A DNA stretch of 64,000 nt from Paraniabella defluvii (GTDB lineage Bacteria > Bacteroidota > Bacteroidia > Chitinophagales > Chitinophagaceae), in the NCBI GenBank assembly GCA_019316985.1, contig CP079215.1, positions 3,472,001 through 3,536,000 of the forward strand, read 5' to 3'. Below the pieces are notes generated by a model, which saw only the letters and a list, made by a program, of their open reading frames with translations, searched no databases and was not told the DNA's origin. Positions 41,445 through 52,938 of the stretch are shown here, in pieces. How positions within the stretch are numbered: the first letter of the stretch is position 1; the number at the start of each line of letters is the position of its first letter. The position numbers and the translations under genes were made by a program.

Positions 41445-42567
41445 ATGAAGAAAATTTTACTCAGTTTAAGCCTGGGCTTACCTTTTGTAGTGTTTGCCCA
41501 AACCCCACTGCTACGATTAAAGGCACATTAAAAAATATAAAGAGGAAGTGCCCTTCCTGTTTTATTCTTACCGGAATGGCGATGATGTGGTAAGAGATAG
41601 TGTGCCCGTTAAAAATGCAATGTATACCATATCGGCCGAGGCCGACATGCCTTTGATGATCAACCTTTCTATTATCAGTCCCTCCAAAAGGGGTACGAGT
41701 AATAGTGCCGCGTCAATATTTATAGAAAAGGGCATAAATACTGTGGTTTCAGTAGATTCTTTTTCAAATATCTCCGTGAAAGAGTCTAAGGCTAATGCAG
41801 AATTTTCAAAACTGAAATCAGCAATTAAGCCTTTCCAAACGCAAATGCGTGAGCTAACGGCAAATTACCCTCAGTACAGGGAGGCTAATGACACGGCTGC
41901 TATGAGGAAAATTGAAGAAGGATATGAAGCGCTGCAAAATAAAATGAATGACGAAGTGTATGGAGCATACGTAAAAGCCAATCCCTCATCGCCGGTTGCT
42001 TTATACGCCCTGGGGCAATATGCAGGATACGACATAGATGTTGCTAAGATAGAACCCTTGTACAATTCGTTGTCGGCTGCAACGCGCAATACTGCTGCCG
42101 GCCAGCGTTTCGGCAAAGGATCGCTATTGCGAAAGCAACAGCAATTGGCGCTATTGCTCCGGATTTTTCGCAGGCAGATACCTCGGGTAAAATGGTTTCC
42201 CTTAATTCTTTCCGCGGCAAATATGTACTGGTGGATTTCTGGGCCAGCTGGTGCGGGCCTTGTCGTGCCGAAAACCCGAATGTGGTTGCCGCGTTCGACA
42301 AATACAAAGACAGGAATTTTACTGTATTGGGGTTTCATTAGATGATGAGGAAAGAGAGGGTAAAAAGAAATGGCTGGCTGCTATCGCCAAAGATCATTTA
42401 ACCTGGACACATGTTTCTGACCTTCAATTCTGGGATAATGCCGTAGCCAAACAATATGGTATACAGGCCATCCCTCAAAATTTTTATTGGATCCTTCAGG
42501 TAAAATAGTAGCAAAGAATATAAGAGGAGAAGAGCTGCAGGCAAAGCTGGCAGAGCTGATCAAATAG
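41445..42567 (+). CDS. TlpA-like thiol-disulfide oxidoreductase with DUF4369
   Basis: About 374 residues with indels near 41515, 42130, 42337 and 42485. Signal peptide [19 protein letters not shown], an N-terminal DUF4369 domain ([20 protein letters not shown]), a helical linker, and a C-terminal thioredoxin domain with [20 protein letters not shown] (CGPC active site) and [17 protein letters not shown] (cis-Pro). It reduces or exchanges disulfides in exported proteins. Confidence 0.85.
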
Positions 42568-42592
42568 AAATAGGTGATAAAAGTTTAAAATG

Positions 42593-42615
42593 CCCCTGTT
42601 TACAGGGGTATTTTT
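42593..42615 (+). terminator. Terminator of the TlpA-like gene
   Basis: CCCCTGT-TT-ACAGGGG followed by TATTTTT, 26 bases after the stop codon. Confidence 0.75.
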
Positions 42616-42686
42616 ATGCAAACGATTGATCAGTGTTTTCTATTGAGGCATTAATAAATTTGTTAAAGCCCTAAATAAAAAATTGT

Positions 42687-43951
42687 ATGAATAAGTTATT
42701 ATCATTTTGCTATTTGCTGTTCTTAGTAAGCATTGTTCATGGTCAGGCAGTACAGTTGCCCATGGGCGGCAATGCATGGGCATTGGAAAATGCAACCAGT
42801 TTACGAATCCGGAACAATGGGGTTACACGCTGGCAGGAGGATAATACAGGTTTCACAGCATACATCAGGACAACCCAGCCCGGATCTGTTAAAGTTTGGC
42901 TGGAGACAGATAAGGCGTCAACAGCTTCGGAGCTATCGGTTTCGATTTCAGGAAGCACCAAAAACATAGCAGTTAAAAGTGGTGATACATTGCATTGGGC
43001 CGGCGAGTGGAAGTTAAAAGACAGCGGTTATGTAGCTATTGTGGTAAAAGGGCTCAGAAAAACAGGGACGGAGTATCCCAACGTTAAAGCGCTAAAACTG
43101 GAGGGTACCGCCCTAACAGACCGAGCCAGTTATACCAAAAATAATGAAGGCAATTTTTTTCATTGGGGTAGAAGAGGGCCCTCGGTGCACATGAATTACC
43201 AGTTGCCCAAAGATATTAATGCAGAATGGTTTTATAACGAAGTAACAGTTCCCCGGGTAATGATGTATTGGGATCGTATTTTATGGCCAACGGGTTTGGA
43301 GAGGGTTATTTTGGAATGCAGGTAAACGGTCCTTCGGAGAGACGGGTGCTGTTTTCTGTGTGGAGCCCTTTTCATACGGATGATCCCAAGGCGATCCCTG
43401 AAGATCAGAAAATTAAGATGCTGAAAAAGGGGAGGACGTGTATACCGGGAATTTGGAAACGAAGGTTCCGGCGGACAAAGTTTCCTGAAATACAACTGGC
43501 GGGCCGGGGAAACACAGAAGTTCTTACTTCGCGTAGCGCCTGATGGCGAAGCCCATACTATTTATACCGCTTATTTTTTCGATCATGAGAAGAATAACTG
43601 GAGGCTGATCGCCAGTTTTAGAAGACCCAAGCTGGCTACTTATTTAAAACGACCCCATTCTTTTTAGAGAACTTTAACCCCGACATGGGAAATGTTGAAC
43701 GTAAAGTATATTTTGGTAACCAGTGGGTGCGCGATACAAAAGGCGAATGGCATGAGCTGACACAGGCTACTTTTACAGCCGACAACACTGCACGCGTAGG
43801 TTACCGTAAAGACTACGGCGGAGGTGCCAGCGAACAGCAGTTCTTTTTAAGAAACTGTGGTTTTTTTAACGATTATACCCCTTACAATCAGCCGTTGGAA
43901 CGTAAACCTACCGGTAAAAAACCAACGGTGAACCTGGATCAGCTGCCGTAG
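42687..43951 (+). CDS. Secreted DUF5077/DUF3472 protein
   Basis: About 420 residues with indels near 43255, 43435, 43530 and 43650. Signal peptide ending VHGQ, then a DUF5077-like beta-sandwich (GGNAWALENATSLRI; VKVWLETDKASTASELSVSI). DUF3472 follows: HMNYQLPKDINAEWFYNEVTVP, GYFGMQVNGPSERRVLFSVWSPF and NWRLIASFRRPK. Such proteins are predicted glycan-related surface or periplasmic proteins. It stands alone between two terminators. Confidence 0.78.
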
Positions 43952-43974
43952 GTAGCCGTTTTAATAATGAGTCT

Positions 43975-44003
43975 GCCTCTTGTTCAACAGGAGGCTTTTT
44001 TTA
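43975..44003. terminator. Terminator after the DUF3472 gene
   Basis: GCCTC-TTGT and ACAG-GAGGC with loop TCA, followed by TTTTTTT on the plus strand. Confidence 0.75.
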
Positions 44004-44040
44004 TATAATTTTAATTCGCATCTGGTACCGGTGCATATCT

Positions 44041-45077
44041 TTATTCTTCATTATTGAAGTATAGCTTATAGTATCTGCCTTTGCTATCTTCGCCGTGTTC
44101 GATCATTTCACGGTTGCCATGAATATAAATGTGGAAGTTCTTGTCCAGTTTGATCACACTTTTATAAGCCCTGTTCTGGCTTTTTACTGCTGCAGGTGAA
44201 ATAGAAAAGTTATCCGCTATTTCAATATCCCTTTCGGCTACATAATGCTGTTTGTATTTGTCGAAGCTTTCAATAAAATCCTGGTGGTGCAGCACTTCGT
44301 TGTTAAAGGTCTCCTGGTCAAAATGTTGTTTCTCTTTAAAAAAGCCATGCTTCGGTTCAGCATATCCGCCTGGTCGGCCTTGGTTACATTATATTGTTCT
44401 GGTAAATGTTCTACAACATAGGTTTTATACAGCGCCATGGTGCTCTCGGTATTGAAATACTGGTCTTGCCTCTGCTGTATACGTAAAAAGCTATCTGTCC
44501 AGTAACGGGCTTCGGCCGATTTGCTTTTAGTATCCACTACCGACACGATAAAGCCGTTTTCCCGGTCGGTATTATAGATCATGCATCCTTTGTCCAGCTT
44601 ATTGATGTTAATGCCCTGCTCACTTTCCACTTCAAATGCATCTTCAACAGGAAGCACTTTTAAAAAAGGTTCTTTCTGTTCCGATTTGAAAATGCCAATA
44701 GCATCTACTGTTTCGCCGTTTAACAAACCTTCCCTGAAGTAAACCACGTACAGTTCACCACCTTTCACATTGGGATGATTGCCCAGGTTGTACAAATGCT
44801 GTGCGAGTTGCTTGGATTGTAGCAGTGTTTGTTCAGGATTGTCGAATATAGCACAAACGGATTTCCACACATCGTTATTGCTGATATGCCCTTCGCTGAA
44901 GAATTGAAAATACTCTTCAGATTTGAAAGGCGTTAGGAAATATTTGATCAGCAGATCCTTTACTTCAGGGTCGAGCACCAGCTCTTTTTTAGACAGGGTT
45001 AAATATTCTCCTTCAGATTCGTTGCCAACATTGTGAACGGCGATATGGGTGATGGAACTTCCTTCGAAATACTGCAT
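44041..45077 (-). CDS. NdpA-like nucleoid-associated protein
   Basis: About 346 residues with one indel near 44335. The start MQYFEGSSITHIAVHNVGNE, then LLIKYFLTPFKSEEYFQF, LAQHLYNLGNHPNVKGGELYV and FLKVLPVEDAFEVESEQGINI match the 37-kDa nucleoid-associated family (PF04245), as found in many Bacteroidota. The C-terminus has FSISPAAVKSQNRAYKSVIKLD. It binds DNA non-specifically in relatives. Single-gene transcript. Confidence 0.82.
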
Positions 45078-45284
45078 GTGATCTTTTTAAAGGGTTGCAA
45101 GGTAAAGAAATGTTGGGAAGTTGAGCGGGGAACACTGAGAAGTTGACAAGTTGATAGGCTGAAAGCTCTTCCATAATGGCACCAGTTTCATGTCATTTTT
45201 AGTTTTACCCGAAAAGATATCCTATTTTAGATGAGCTATAAATAACGAGCCGATACTTTTTCTAGTTTTGCCAAATTAATTCAT

Positions 45285-46066
45285 ATGAAACGCAGGAAAT
45301 TTCTTCATTCTTCTTTTTCGGTAGCAGCAGGTATTACAGCAATCGGCGCAAATGGGTCGACCGGCAAAGAGGCTGCAATATCAAAGGAAGTGTATGAATG
45401 GCGCGAGTATGAATTGTTATTTGGCGCCGATAGAAGCGTGCTGGAACATTATTTCAAAACAGCATTGATACCTGCATTCAATAAATACGGCGTAAAAACA
45501 GTAGGTGTGTTCAGGGAATGGAAAGAGTCGGAACCGGCTAGGTTTTATTTACTGATTCCTTATTCTTCTTCGGAAAGCTATTTCACTGTAAACGATATGG
45601 TAAAAAAGACCCTGATTATATTAAGAGCAGCACCGCTTATAATAATGTACCGGCTGGTAAACCCATCTACAGTCGTTTTACGGCCACCCTTATGACCGCG
45701 TTTGACGGCTGGCCGGTATTAGCTGTACCGGCAGGTGCATCCCGGATATTTGAATTAAGGACCTATGAGGGCTATAGCGAAGATGCAGTAAGAAGGAAAA
45801 TAAAGATGTTCCATGATGGCGAGTTCCCCATTTTTAAAAGGGCAAAAATTGAACCCGGTGTTTTTGGCGAGGTAATAGCGGGCGACAGGTTACCTCGCCT
45901 CACCTATATGATTACCTGTAATAATATGGAAGAGCGCGACAAAGGATGGGCAGCCTTTGTTGCTGATACTGAATGGAAAAGGTTGATAGCTGATCCTCAG
46001 TATGCCAATACAATTTCTAAAATCAGCAACAGCTTTCTGGTTCCTGTGCCCTATTCCCAGGTTTAG
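45285..46066 (+). CDS. NIPSNAP-family protein with Tat-like signal
   Basis: About 260 residues with one indel near 45618. The start MKRRKFLHSSFSVAAGITAIG has a twin-arginine-like KRRKF motif before a hydrophobic stretch. Two NIPSNAP-type ferredoxin-like domains follow: YEWREYELLFGADRSVLEHYF and FELRTYEGYSEDAVRRKIKMF, each with the ELRxY start. These proteins are exported in many Bacteroidota; the ligand is unknown. Confidence 0.8.
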
Positions 46067-46180
46067 ATGCTCTGAAGCTTTTTTGTTCGCAGGGTGGCGT
46101 CCGCAAAACCTCCTATTATATAGCATTCCGGTCATCGTATTTTATCGTACCTTTGCACGCCTCCAAAGAGGTTTTAGAGT

Positions 46181-47974
46181 ATGAAGCATATTAGGAATTT
46201 CTGCATTATTGCACATATCGACCATGGTAAAAGTACCCTGGCGGACAGGCTTTTACAGCAAACCAATACTATCAGCGACCGGGAGATGATGGACCAGGTA
46301 TTGGATGATATGGACCTGGAGCGGGAGAAGGGAATTACGATTAAAAGTAAGGCTATCCAGATCAATTATAAATCTAAGGCAGGGGAAGATTACACGCTGA
46401 ACCTGATCGATACGCCCGGACACGTGGATTTCAGCTATGAAGTAAGCCGGGCGCTGGCTGCCTGCGAAGGAGCTTTACTGCTGGTTGACGCTACGCAGGG
46501 CATTCAGGCTCAAACTATTAGCAATTTGTACCTGGCCATTGATAACGACCTGGAAATTATCCCGGTGATCAATAAGATTGATATGGACGGTGCGATGATC
46601 GAAGAGGTAAAAGACCAGATCATTGACCTGATAGGCTGTAAACCCGAGGAGATTTTACTGGCCAGCGGCCGTACCGGTTTGGGAATTGACGAAGTGCTGG
46701 AGGCGATTGTTGAAAGAATTCCGGCTCCTGAAGGTGATGAAACAGCGCCGTTACAGGCGTTGATCTTCGATAGTGTTTTTAATAGCTTCCGGGGTATTAT
46801 CGTATACTACCGTATTTTAAACGGCACTATTAAAAAGGACGATAAGGTAAAATTTGTAAGCACCGGCCAGGAGTATGAGGCAGACGAAATTGGTATTCTT
46901 AAGCTCAAGATGACCGAAAAGAAGGAGGTAAAAGCCGGTGATGTAGGTTATATTATAACAGGTATTAAAAATGCCAAAGAGGTAAAAGTAGGAGATACTA
47001 TTACTTTAGCATCAAATACCAACCCCGAACAGATCAAAGGCTTTGAAGAAGTAAAACCGATGGTATTTGCGGGTATTTACCCGGTGAATACAGATGAGTT
47101 TGAAGAGCTGCGCGACTGTATGGATAAGCTGCAGTTAAACGATGCTTCCCTGACTTTTGAGCTGGAAACTTCACAGGCGCTGGGCTTTGGTTTCAGATGC
47201 GGATTTTTAGGAATGCTGCACATGGAGATCATCCAGGAACGTCTCGAGCGGGAGTTTAACCAAACGGTGATCACAACGGTGCCGAACGTGAGCTTTATTG
47301 CTTATACCACCAAGGGAGAGAAGATCATTGTAAATAACCCGTCTGAGTTTCCTGATCCCGTTAAAACAGACCGTATTGAAGAGCCGTTTATTAAGGCTCA
47401 GATCATTACCAAGCCCGAATACATTGGTAATATTATGACACTTTGCCTGGGGAAACGTGGGTTGTTAATTAACCAGAGTTACCTGACCACGACAAGGGTA
47501 GAGCTGATATTTGAAATGCCTTTAACGGAGATCGTATTTGATTTTTATGATAAGTTGAAATCCCAGACGAGGGGATATGCTTCATTTGACTATCATCCTA
47601 TAGGCTATCGCGATAGTGATATTGCCAAAATGGATATTTTGTTGAACGGCGATAAAGTGGATGCGTTAAGCGCATTGATCCACCGCAGCCGTGCGCACGA
47701 TTTTGGCCGTAAGCTTTGTGAGAAATTAAAAGAATTATTGCCCCGTCAGCAGTTCCAGATTGCCATTCAGGCTGCTATTGGCGCCAAGATTGTAGCCAGG
47801 GAAAATATTTCAGCTATGCGTAAAGATGTAACGGCTAAATGTTATGGGGGGCGATATCAGCCGTAAACGTAAATTATTGGAAAAAAAAAAGAAGGTAAAA
47901 AACGCATGCGCCAGATCGGTAACGTAGAGGTACCGCAGGAGGCGTTTTTGGCCGTGTTGAAGCTGGATGATTAG
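46181..47974 (+). CDS. lepA: Elongation factor 4 (LepA)
   Basis: About 597 residues with one indel near 47847. Ribosome-binding GTPase that back-translocates stalled ribosomes. G1 [10 protein letters not shown]2 with [10 protein letters not shown]3 DTPGHVDF, G4 NKID, then the LepA-specific C-terminus with [21 protein letters not shown] and the positively charged tail ([20 protein letters not shown]). The indel splits the C-terminal domain before DISRKRK. Housekeeping gene; it marks the chromosomal backbone. Confidence 0.97.
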
Positions 47975-48111
47975 GGTGGAGATTCCGGTTGATAAGTTGA
48001 CCGGTTGAAAAGGAATCGTAAACTTTCAATTTTTTCTTTACATTTGCGACCCTTAGTTCTTACACAATTTCATTGTTGAATTTAAAATCTTCAACTTTGA
48101 ACTAAATAAAT

Positions 48112-48196
48112 GCCCGGGTGGCGAAATTGGTAGACGCACTACCTTGAGGTGGTAGCGCTGCTAACGCGGCGTGCAGGTTCGAATCCGTCTCGGGCA
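48112..48196 (+). tRNA. tRNA-Leu(GAG)
   Basis: An 85-base class II tRNA: acceptor GCCCGGG/CTCGGGC, anticodon arm with loop CTTGAGG, long variable arm, T-loop TTCGAAT. The T-stem 3' side lacks one C compared with the duplicate at 51540, probably a homopolymer error. It is the integration target of the island that follows. Confidence 0.92.
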
Positions 48197-48198
48197 CT

Positions 48199-48225
48199 AA
48201 ACCAGTCTTTATGACTGGTTTTTTT
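48199..48225 (+). terminator. Terminator of tRNA-Leu
   Basis: AAACCAGTC-TTTAT-GACTGGTTT followed by TTTTT, directly after the tRNA. Confidence 0.8.
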
Positions 48226-48606
48226 ATGCGCTGAAATGCCGATTTAGCCTGTGTTTGCGTGGTTTTTTAGATTTTCGTTTCCTCTCATTTTCTTTTATGT
48301 AGCAATCTTAAATATGATGGGATTTCTATCTCCTCTTTATGGAAATCCGTAAAAAGACTGCTTATCTTTTCCTATTCTTGTTTAAAATATTTTATATGTA
48401 TTTATGTAAAACATGCTAAGCCAGCATCTATAGTAAAAATGCTTATGATATACCTGATAAATTAACCGCTAGATACGACGATAACGACGATCTCCATAAA
48501 AAGTCAAATGGTATAAGATCGTGAAATTTTATATTCTTTTAATATCGTAAAAGATGACAAAATTTATTTTCTCGTTTAATCATTATTAACTTCTTAATTA
48601 TTATTT
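48226..48606. other. AT-rich leader of the toxin gene, no other gene seen
   Basis: About 380 bases between the tRNA terminator and the toxin start, with no frame of interest. An ATTATTAACTTCTTAATTAT stretch precedes the ATG at 48607 and should include the promoter. Confidence 0.5.
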
Positions 48607-50645
48607 ATGAATTACACTTTGCACAAAAGCAAATTTTGCTTACTGGCTATCCTATTTCTTGCACTATTATCAAGCAGCTGTAAAAAGTCTACTTATGATT
48701 CAATTGTCAAAAGTAATACTGTTCCCAAAAATCTAAGTTTGGAAGATGCCAGGAAACATTTTGAATCCATAAAAACTGTTCGAAGGTCTGCTACGGCTAA
48801 CGCTGCGGCAACAGAAAATCAACACCCTGTTTGGGAAGATTTCAAATATAGACCTTAGTTTAGGTAATCAAGCGGTAATTACTCCGATACATAACAAAAA
48901 CGTTTACATACAAATAGATCAGAAAAGAGCAGTGAAGTATGGTTTTCTGAACTATTTAATGATGTACAGGGATACATCAAATAGTATTGTAACGGAATTA
49001 GTTACCCTGCTGCCTTCTGCGAAGTGGATAGATGCAACACACACAAGAAAATACGATGGCACCATTATAGTTAAAGATTGGGACGGAAAAGTAAAGCGAG
49101 TATTGAATTACAGAGATGGCCAGGTATTATCAAAAGGCACTACAAAGAGATCCATATCAGGTTCGGGAGACGGTGAATGTGTTGTTTTAACCACTGTGAA
49201 AATAAAACCAGTTGCAGCTCAGCCCTGCGGGTGCGAACCTCATCACGATTACAGTCAGATTGAACAATGTAAGTGTTCTGTTAAGCCTACTACTGCGTCA
49301 ACTGTCTTGATAGAAGAAATGGAAGTTGATTGTCCGGATGACGACGGCCCATCTACTCCTGGCGGCGGATCAAACGATGGTAGTGGTGGCGACTCACCTT
49401 CAGGCAATGGCGGTGGAGGTAGTGGTACGCCATCTCCCGGCGATTATACTCCTGAGAATTGTAATGATGATCCCAATTACACTGTGCCTACTATACCTCC
49501 GCCTCCAGGAGAAGAATGGGCTGTTCCTTGCTCAGGAGGAGGTGTTCCTATAGAGAATATTGACACTGAAGAGGACCCCATCTCAAAAACTACTGCTCAA
49601 TTGATTGCGGAAGCATTTATCAACAATCAAATACCTGTTTCTGAAACATCAATGCAATGGTTAGGGGCAAATCCTGATATAGCAGACAACCTGTACTCTT
49701 ACCTCACAAGTACCGAGAACAGCGATTTGATAAAAATAGCCGAGTGGGGATAGACAAAATGCAAGCTGGCGAGTTAACCTGGAGTGAGTTTAATGTTATT
49801 AAAAATTACAGCATTAATGAACAGGATGCTATCGATTTCATCGATCAAATGTCTAACCCAATAACAGAAGATCCGATAGAATTTTACTTGGTAGCCATGC
49901 ATACAGGTTCCAAAATAATCGATTTAGCTGTTAAATCTAAGGGACCGAGTATTCAGGTAGGAGAATATTCTTTGATGGGGCATTACGATAAAAATGATAG
50001 GCTGATTTTTTATTCCGCCAGCCGCCAAAATGCAACTTACTATGATATGGCTACTTTGCGGCAGCGTCATATTGGCATTGAATTTATCATTAAAGCTGAT
50101 GCGTTGCAAAATTTTAGAGATAACGTAGATATTCTGCGTGCGGCGTCTGATTTGTTTTACGTAAATGGTATACCCAACAAGAATACAGTATTATACGCTG
50201 CTGGTAAAACCTTTGAACAACGTTGGGAAGGTGTGAAAGGAATGTGGGGAACGGCGTTAAGGTCACCGGAGTGGTGGGCATTTACCATACTTTCTGCGAT
50301 GCACACCGCAACTTCGATAGAAGGAAGTATAACAAAAACAGTTATTAAAAAAACGAAGTTGCAGTTCTTCGGGAAAGGTTGGGACGCCTTTACACTGGAT
50401 CGAAAAGGCTTCAAAAAAGATGGAGGAATTATATTTCAAGATCCCTAAACACACGTAATAGAATTAGAGTAATGCCTGGTAATCCTTTAAGTGAATTTCC
50501 GTCTCAGCAAAAACCTTACGTTAAATTTCAAAAGGAGGGAGCTCATTATGATAAGAATGGGGTTCAAATAAATACCGGCGATATACCCGAAGCTCATATC
50601 CCTTTATCCGAATTTGATTTTTCAAAAATGCCTAAATTTGATTAA
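48607..50645 (+). CDS. Lipoprotein polymorphic-type toxin
   Basis: About 680 residues with indels near 48855, 49750 and 50447. Lipobox LLSSSC, a globular N-domain (NKNVYIQIDQKRAVKYGFLN; KWIDATHTRKYDGTIIVKDW), a Cys-rich CGCEPHHDYSQIEQCKCS patch, and a Pro/Gly/Ser linker (about residues 235-320). A pre-toxin helical domain follows (FNVIKNYSINEQDAIDFI). The last 65 residues have RVMPGNPLSEFP, KPYVKFQKEGAHYD and EAHIPLSEFDFSKMPKFD, a tail seen at the end of bacterial polymorphic toxins. The next gene starts directly after its stop. The activity is not known to me. Confidence 0.65.
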
Positions 50646-51012
50646 ATGAATTTGTACCTTTCTAATATTTATGGCCGATTAATTGAGCTTTCAGATATAG
50701 CACTTCAAAGAAAAATATGGCTTAATGAAGATAACGACACAGGAAAGATGTCTTCATATGCAGAGTTAATTAATTCGCTATTTGATGATTATGGCTTTGA
50801 TCAATTTTTAGATAAAGAAGCTATAGAGTGGGGAGTGCCTTCCAATATCGTAGAAACAACTTGATGGAGTCAGAAGCATGCTTAATGTGTACATAGACCG
50901 GGAAAATAAAAAGCCTCGTACGGAGAGACAAATATTATCAGACCCCGAATGGCTGCAAATTGTTGATAGAACCAAAGAAATAATGAATAAGTGGGACTAT
51001 AAGAATCCATAG
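50646..51012 (+). CDS. Probable immunity protein of the toxin
   Basis: About 122 residues with an indel near 50880. Acidic, soluble: MNLYLSNIYGRLIELSDIAL, AELINSLFDDYGFDQFLDKE and, after the shift, VYIDRENKKPRTERQILSDP and EWLQIVDRTKEIMNKWDYKN. The ATG follows the toxin stop without a gap. Size, acidity and position fit an immunity protein. Family unknown. Confidence 0.6.
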
Positions 51013-51043
51013 TGTAACTCACAAAAAGCATAGATTTCATGAT

Positions 51044-51082
51044 AAGATGTGGCCTACCCTTTACTAGGGAAGGCCACATCTT
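51044..51082 (+). terminator. Terminator of the toxin-immunity pair
   Basis: AAGATGTGGCCT and AGGCCACATCTT form a 12-bp stem, extended by an inner CCCT/AGGG pair, followed by TATTG. Confidence 0.7.
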
Positions 51083-51539
51083 TATTGTTGAAAGCAGATG
51101 GACAACCCCTATATTATACCATAATTTATAAACGTCTGCGATAAAACCATTGTTGCTTAAATCGAGAATAGCTCAGTTAACTTGGTCGGTCTTTTACTTT
51201 AGAAGGTGTTTTTAATGGCAGATCCTTTCGGCAGTAGTAGTTAATTTGATCCCATAAATGTACAGGAAGGTTCCAGATTTGCTTAGATGGCAACAAGAAT
51301 CTCGCATCAGAATTATTTAGGACAGGTTACACGATGACTAATTTAGCCTAAATGGACAAAATGGACAATAAAAGAACATGATATTGACAAGGGGAATAGA
51401 TGAAAAGTACGCGCACCGGCCTCATATCGGAGTATCTCTTACGCGCGGGCGCGAATTCTTCACTTTTTGTTCTTATATTGTGCCAAATAATTTAACAATC
51501 GCGATAACGTATTAATAATCAATCGGTAATATAGGTGGT

Positions 51540-51560
51540 TCGAATCCCGTCTCGGGCACA
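51540..51560 (+). repeat. Duplicate of the tRNA-Leu 3' end (attachment-site copy)
   Basis: GTTCGAATCC-CGTCTCGGGCAC repeats the last 21 bases of tRNA-Leu (48177-48197), with one extra C. The rest of the tRNA is absent. The two copies bound a 3.4-kb segment holding the toxin and immunity genes. Confidence 0.75.
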
Positions 51561-51593
51561 AGCCTTTCCAACGAAGTTGGAGAGGCTTTTTTA
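51560..51593 (+). terminator. Terminator after the tRNA-Leu duplicate
   Basis: AAGCCTTTCCAAC-GAA-GTTGGAGAGGCTT with T6 following. It may be the original terminator of the target tRNA, displaced by the insertion. Confidence 0.7.
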
Positions 51594-52296
51594 TTTTGGA
51601 GCGTTGAAAGCTCGCCTTCAAAAGCGGAAGAATAAGAAGCCCCTGGCAGTGCGGGAAGCTTGAGTAAGTCCATCGTAGAGCATATATATCACGATAATCC
51701 ATATTCCAAGAACGGTCATTTGTGTTAGTACAATGAAATTGTTGCTCGCAGTGCCGGATCACCCTAAAGCTATGACTTTGCACCTGTCGTCTAAAAGCTA
51801 TTTAGGACTGCTGACCGCTTAAAAAAAAAGAAACGCCATGCTTTAAAGAATTCATATAGATTATGTGCTGAAGCATTTTTTAGGCGAAGCATGCAAACGG
51901 TTGCGCACAGAAATGTTCCTGTAAATAGCCAAAAAATGTTTAACATAGCTAAAGCAAAACTGGTATATGGCTTAACGGGCTTCTTTTATCATGAGGAATG
52001 GATGACAAAATCAGAAGGCAGATTCAGGTTTTATATAAATTTTTAGTTCATTTTTCCGGTGAGAATTTCAAAGAACCTGTTGCTGGTGAATGACAGAAAT
52101 ATAATATTATAGTATGTGCCTGCCAGCTGATATGGTTTCTAACGATTGTAACATTTAATGATATAATAACTTGATACGGGCAGGGCTTTAACAGGAATTA
52201 TTTTCTTTTGAATTAAAACTAAGTGTTTAATATTTTATGCTGATCGGGGTATGTTTGCCCCAGGCATTTAACTTCCAATACTCAATAGTATACTTT

Positions 52297-52902
52297 ATGA
52301 CAAAGTATTTTCAGTATAATGATGCGCAGCTGGTTCACTTATTACAAAAAGACGACAGGGTTGCTTTTAGTGAGATATATGCCCGGTATGCATCGGTGCT
52401 TTATAATTATGCTTATAATATCCTTGAGAATAAAGATGAATGTCTGGATGCGGTGCAGGACATATTTGTGTGGATATGGACCAATCGCCAGAAAGTGCAG
52501 GTTACCTATCTGAAATCATATTTGCTTGCCGCGGTTAAATATAAACTAATAGGTATCGTACGGTCTAGCAAAAGGAGAGCTGAGATATTGAACAGGCGGG
52601 AAGAGGTTGCAGCTGTTTTTATAGACGATAGTATAGAGGTTAAAGAGTTGAAGGCAGTAATTAATGATTTCGTAAAAGCGCTGCCACAGAGAGCACGGAT
52701 GATATATGAAATGAGTCGCGAGAAATATTTAAGCAATAAAGAAATTGCTGTACAGCTGGGCATCAGCGAAAAAACGGTGGAAAATCAAATGACACTTACA
52801 TTAAAGAAGTTGAAGTTACATCTCGGCAAAATGTCCTTCTGGTCAGTTTTTTTAAAAATCTTATTTTTTCTTGGGGGTAAGGGCTTTTCATACGCCTTAT
52901 AA
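52297..52902 (+). CDS. ECF sigma factor
   Basis: About 201 residues from MTKYFQYNDAQLVHLLQKDD at 52297; the longer upstream start is unlikely. Region 2: FSEIYARYASVLYNYAYNIL and DECLDAVQDIFVWIWTNRQ. Region 4: LPQRARMIYEMSREKYLSNK, EIAVQLGISEKTVENQMTLT. This is the FecI/SusR-associated type that drives a SusC/SusD locus. The anti-sigma gene starts 36 bases downstream. Confidence 0.9.
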   Translation: MTKYFQYNDAQLVHLLQKDDRVAFSEIYARYASVLYNYAYNILENKDECLDAVQDIFVWIWTNRQKVQVTYLKSYLLAAVKYKLIGIVRSSKRRAEILNRREEVAAVFIDDSIEVKELKAVINDFVKALPQRARMIYEMSREKYLSNKEIAVQLGISEKTVENQMTLTLKKLKLHLGKMSFWSVFLKILFFLGGKGFSYAL

Positions 52903-52938
52903 TAGTACGGGCACTTTAACCGGATGTTATGATGGCTA

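Larger units (their letters stand above)
51083..52296. other. Remnant region with no clear gene
   Basis: About 1.2 kb. It includes the tRNA-Leu duplicate at 51540-51560 and its terminator. Short frames on both strands lack family motifs. The repeated AAATGGACAAAATGGACAAT and a GCGCGGGCGCG stretch at 51443 are the only other structures seen. The region looks like decayed mobile DNA. Confidence 0.5.

Noticed and set aside
46181..47974. lepA as a pseudogene
   Set aside because: It is an otherwise intact conserved gene with one homopolymer shift near its end, best explained as sequence error.
51460..51783. Minus-strand frame over the tRNA-Leu duplicate, and a possible GIY-YIG nuclease near 51600-51780
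   Set aside because: The frame reads through the tRNA end and terminator, and I could not find GIY or YIG motifs in any frame.
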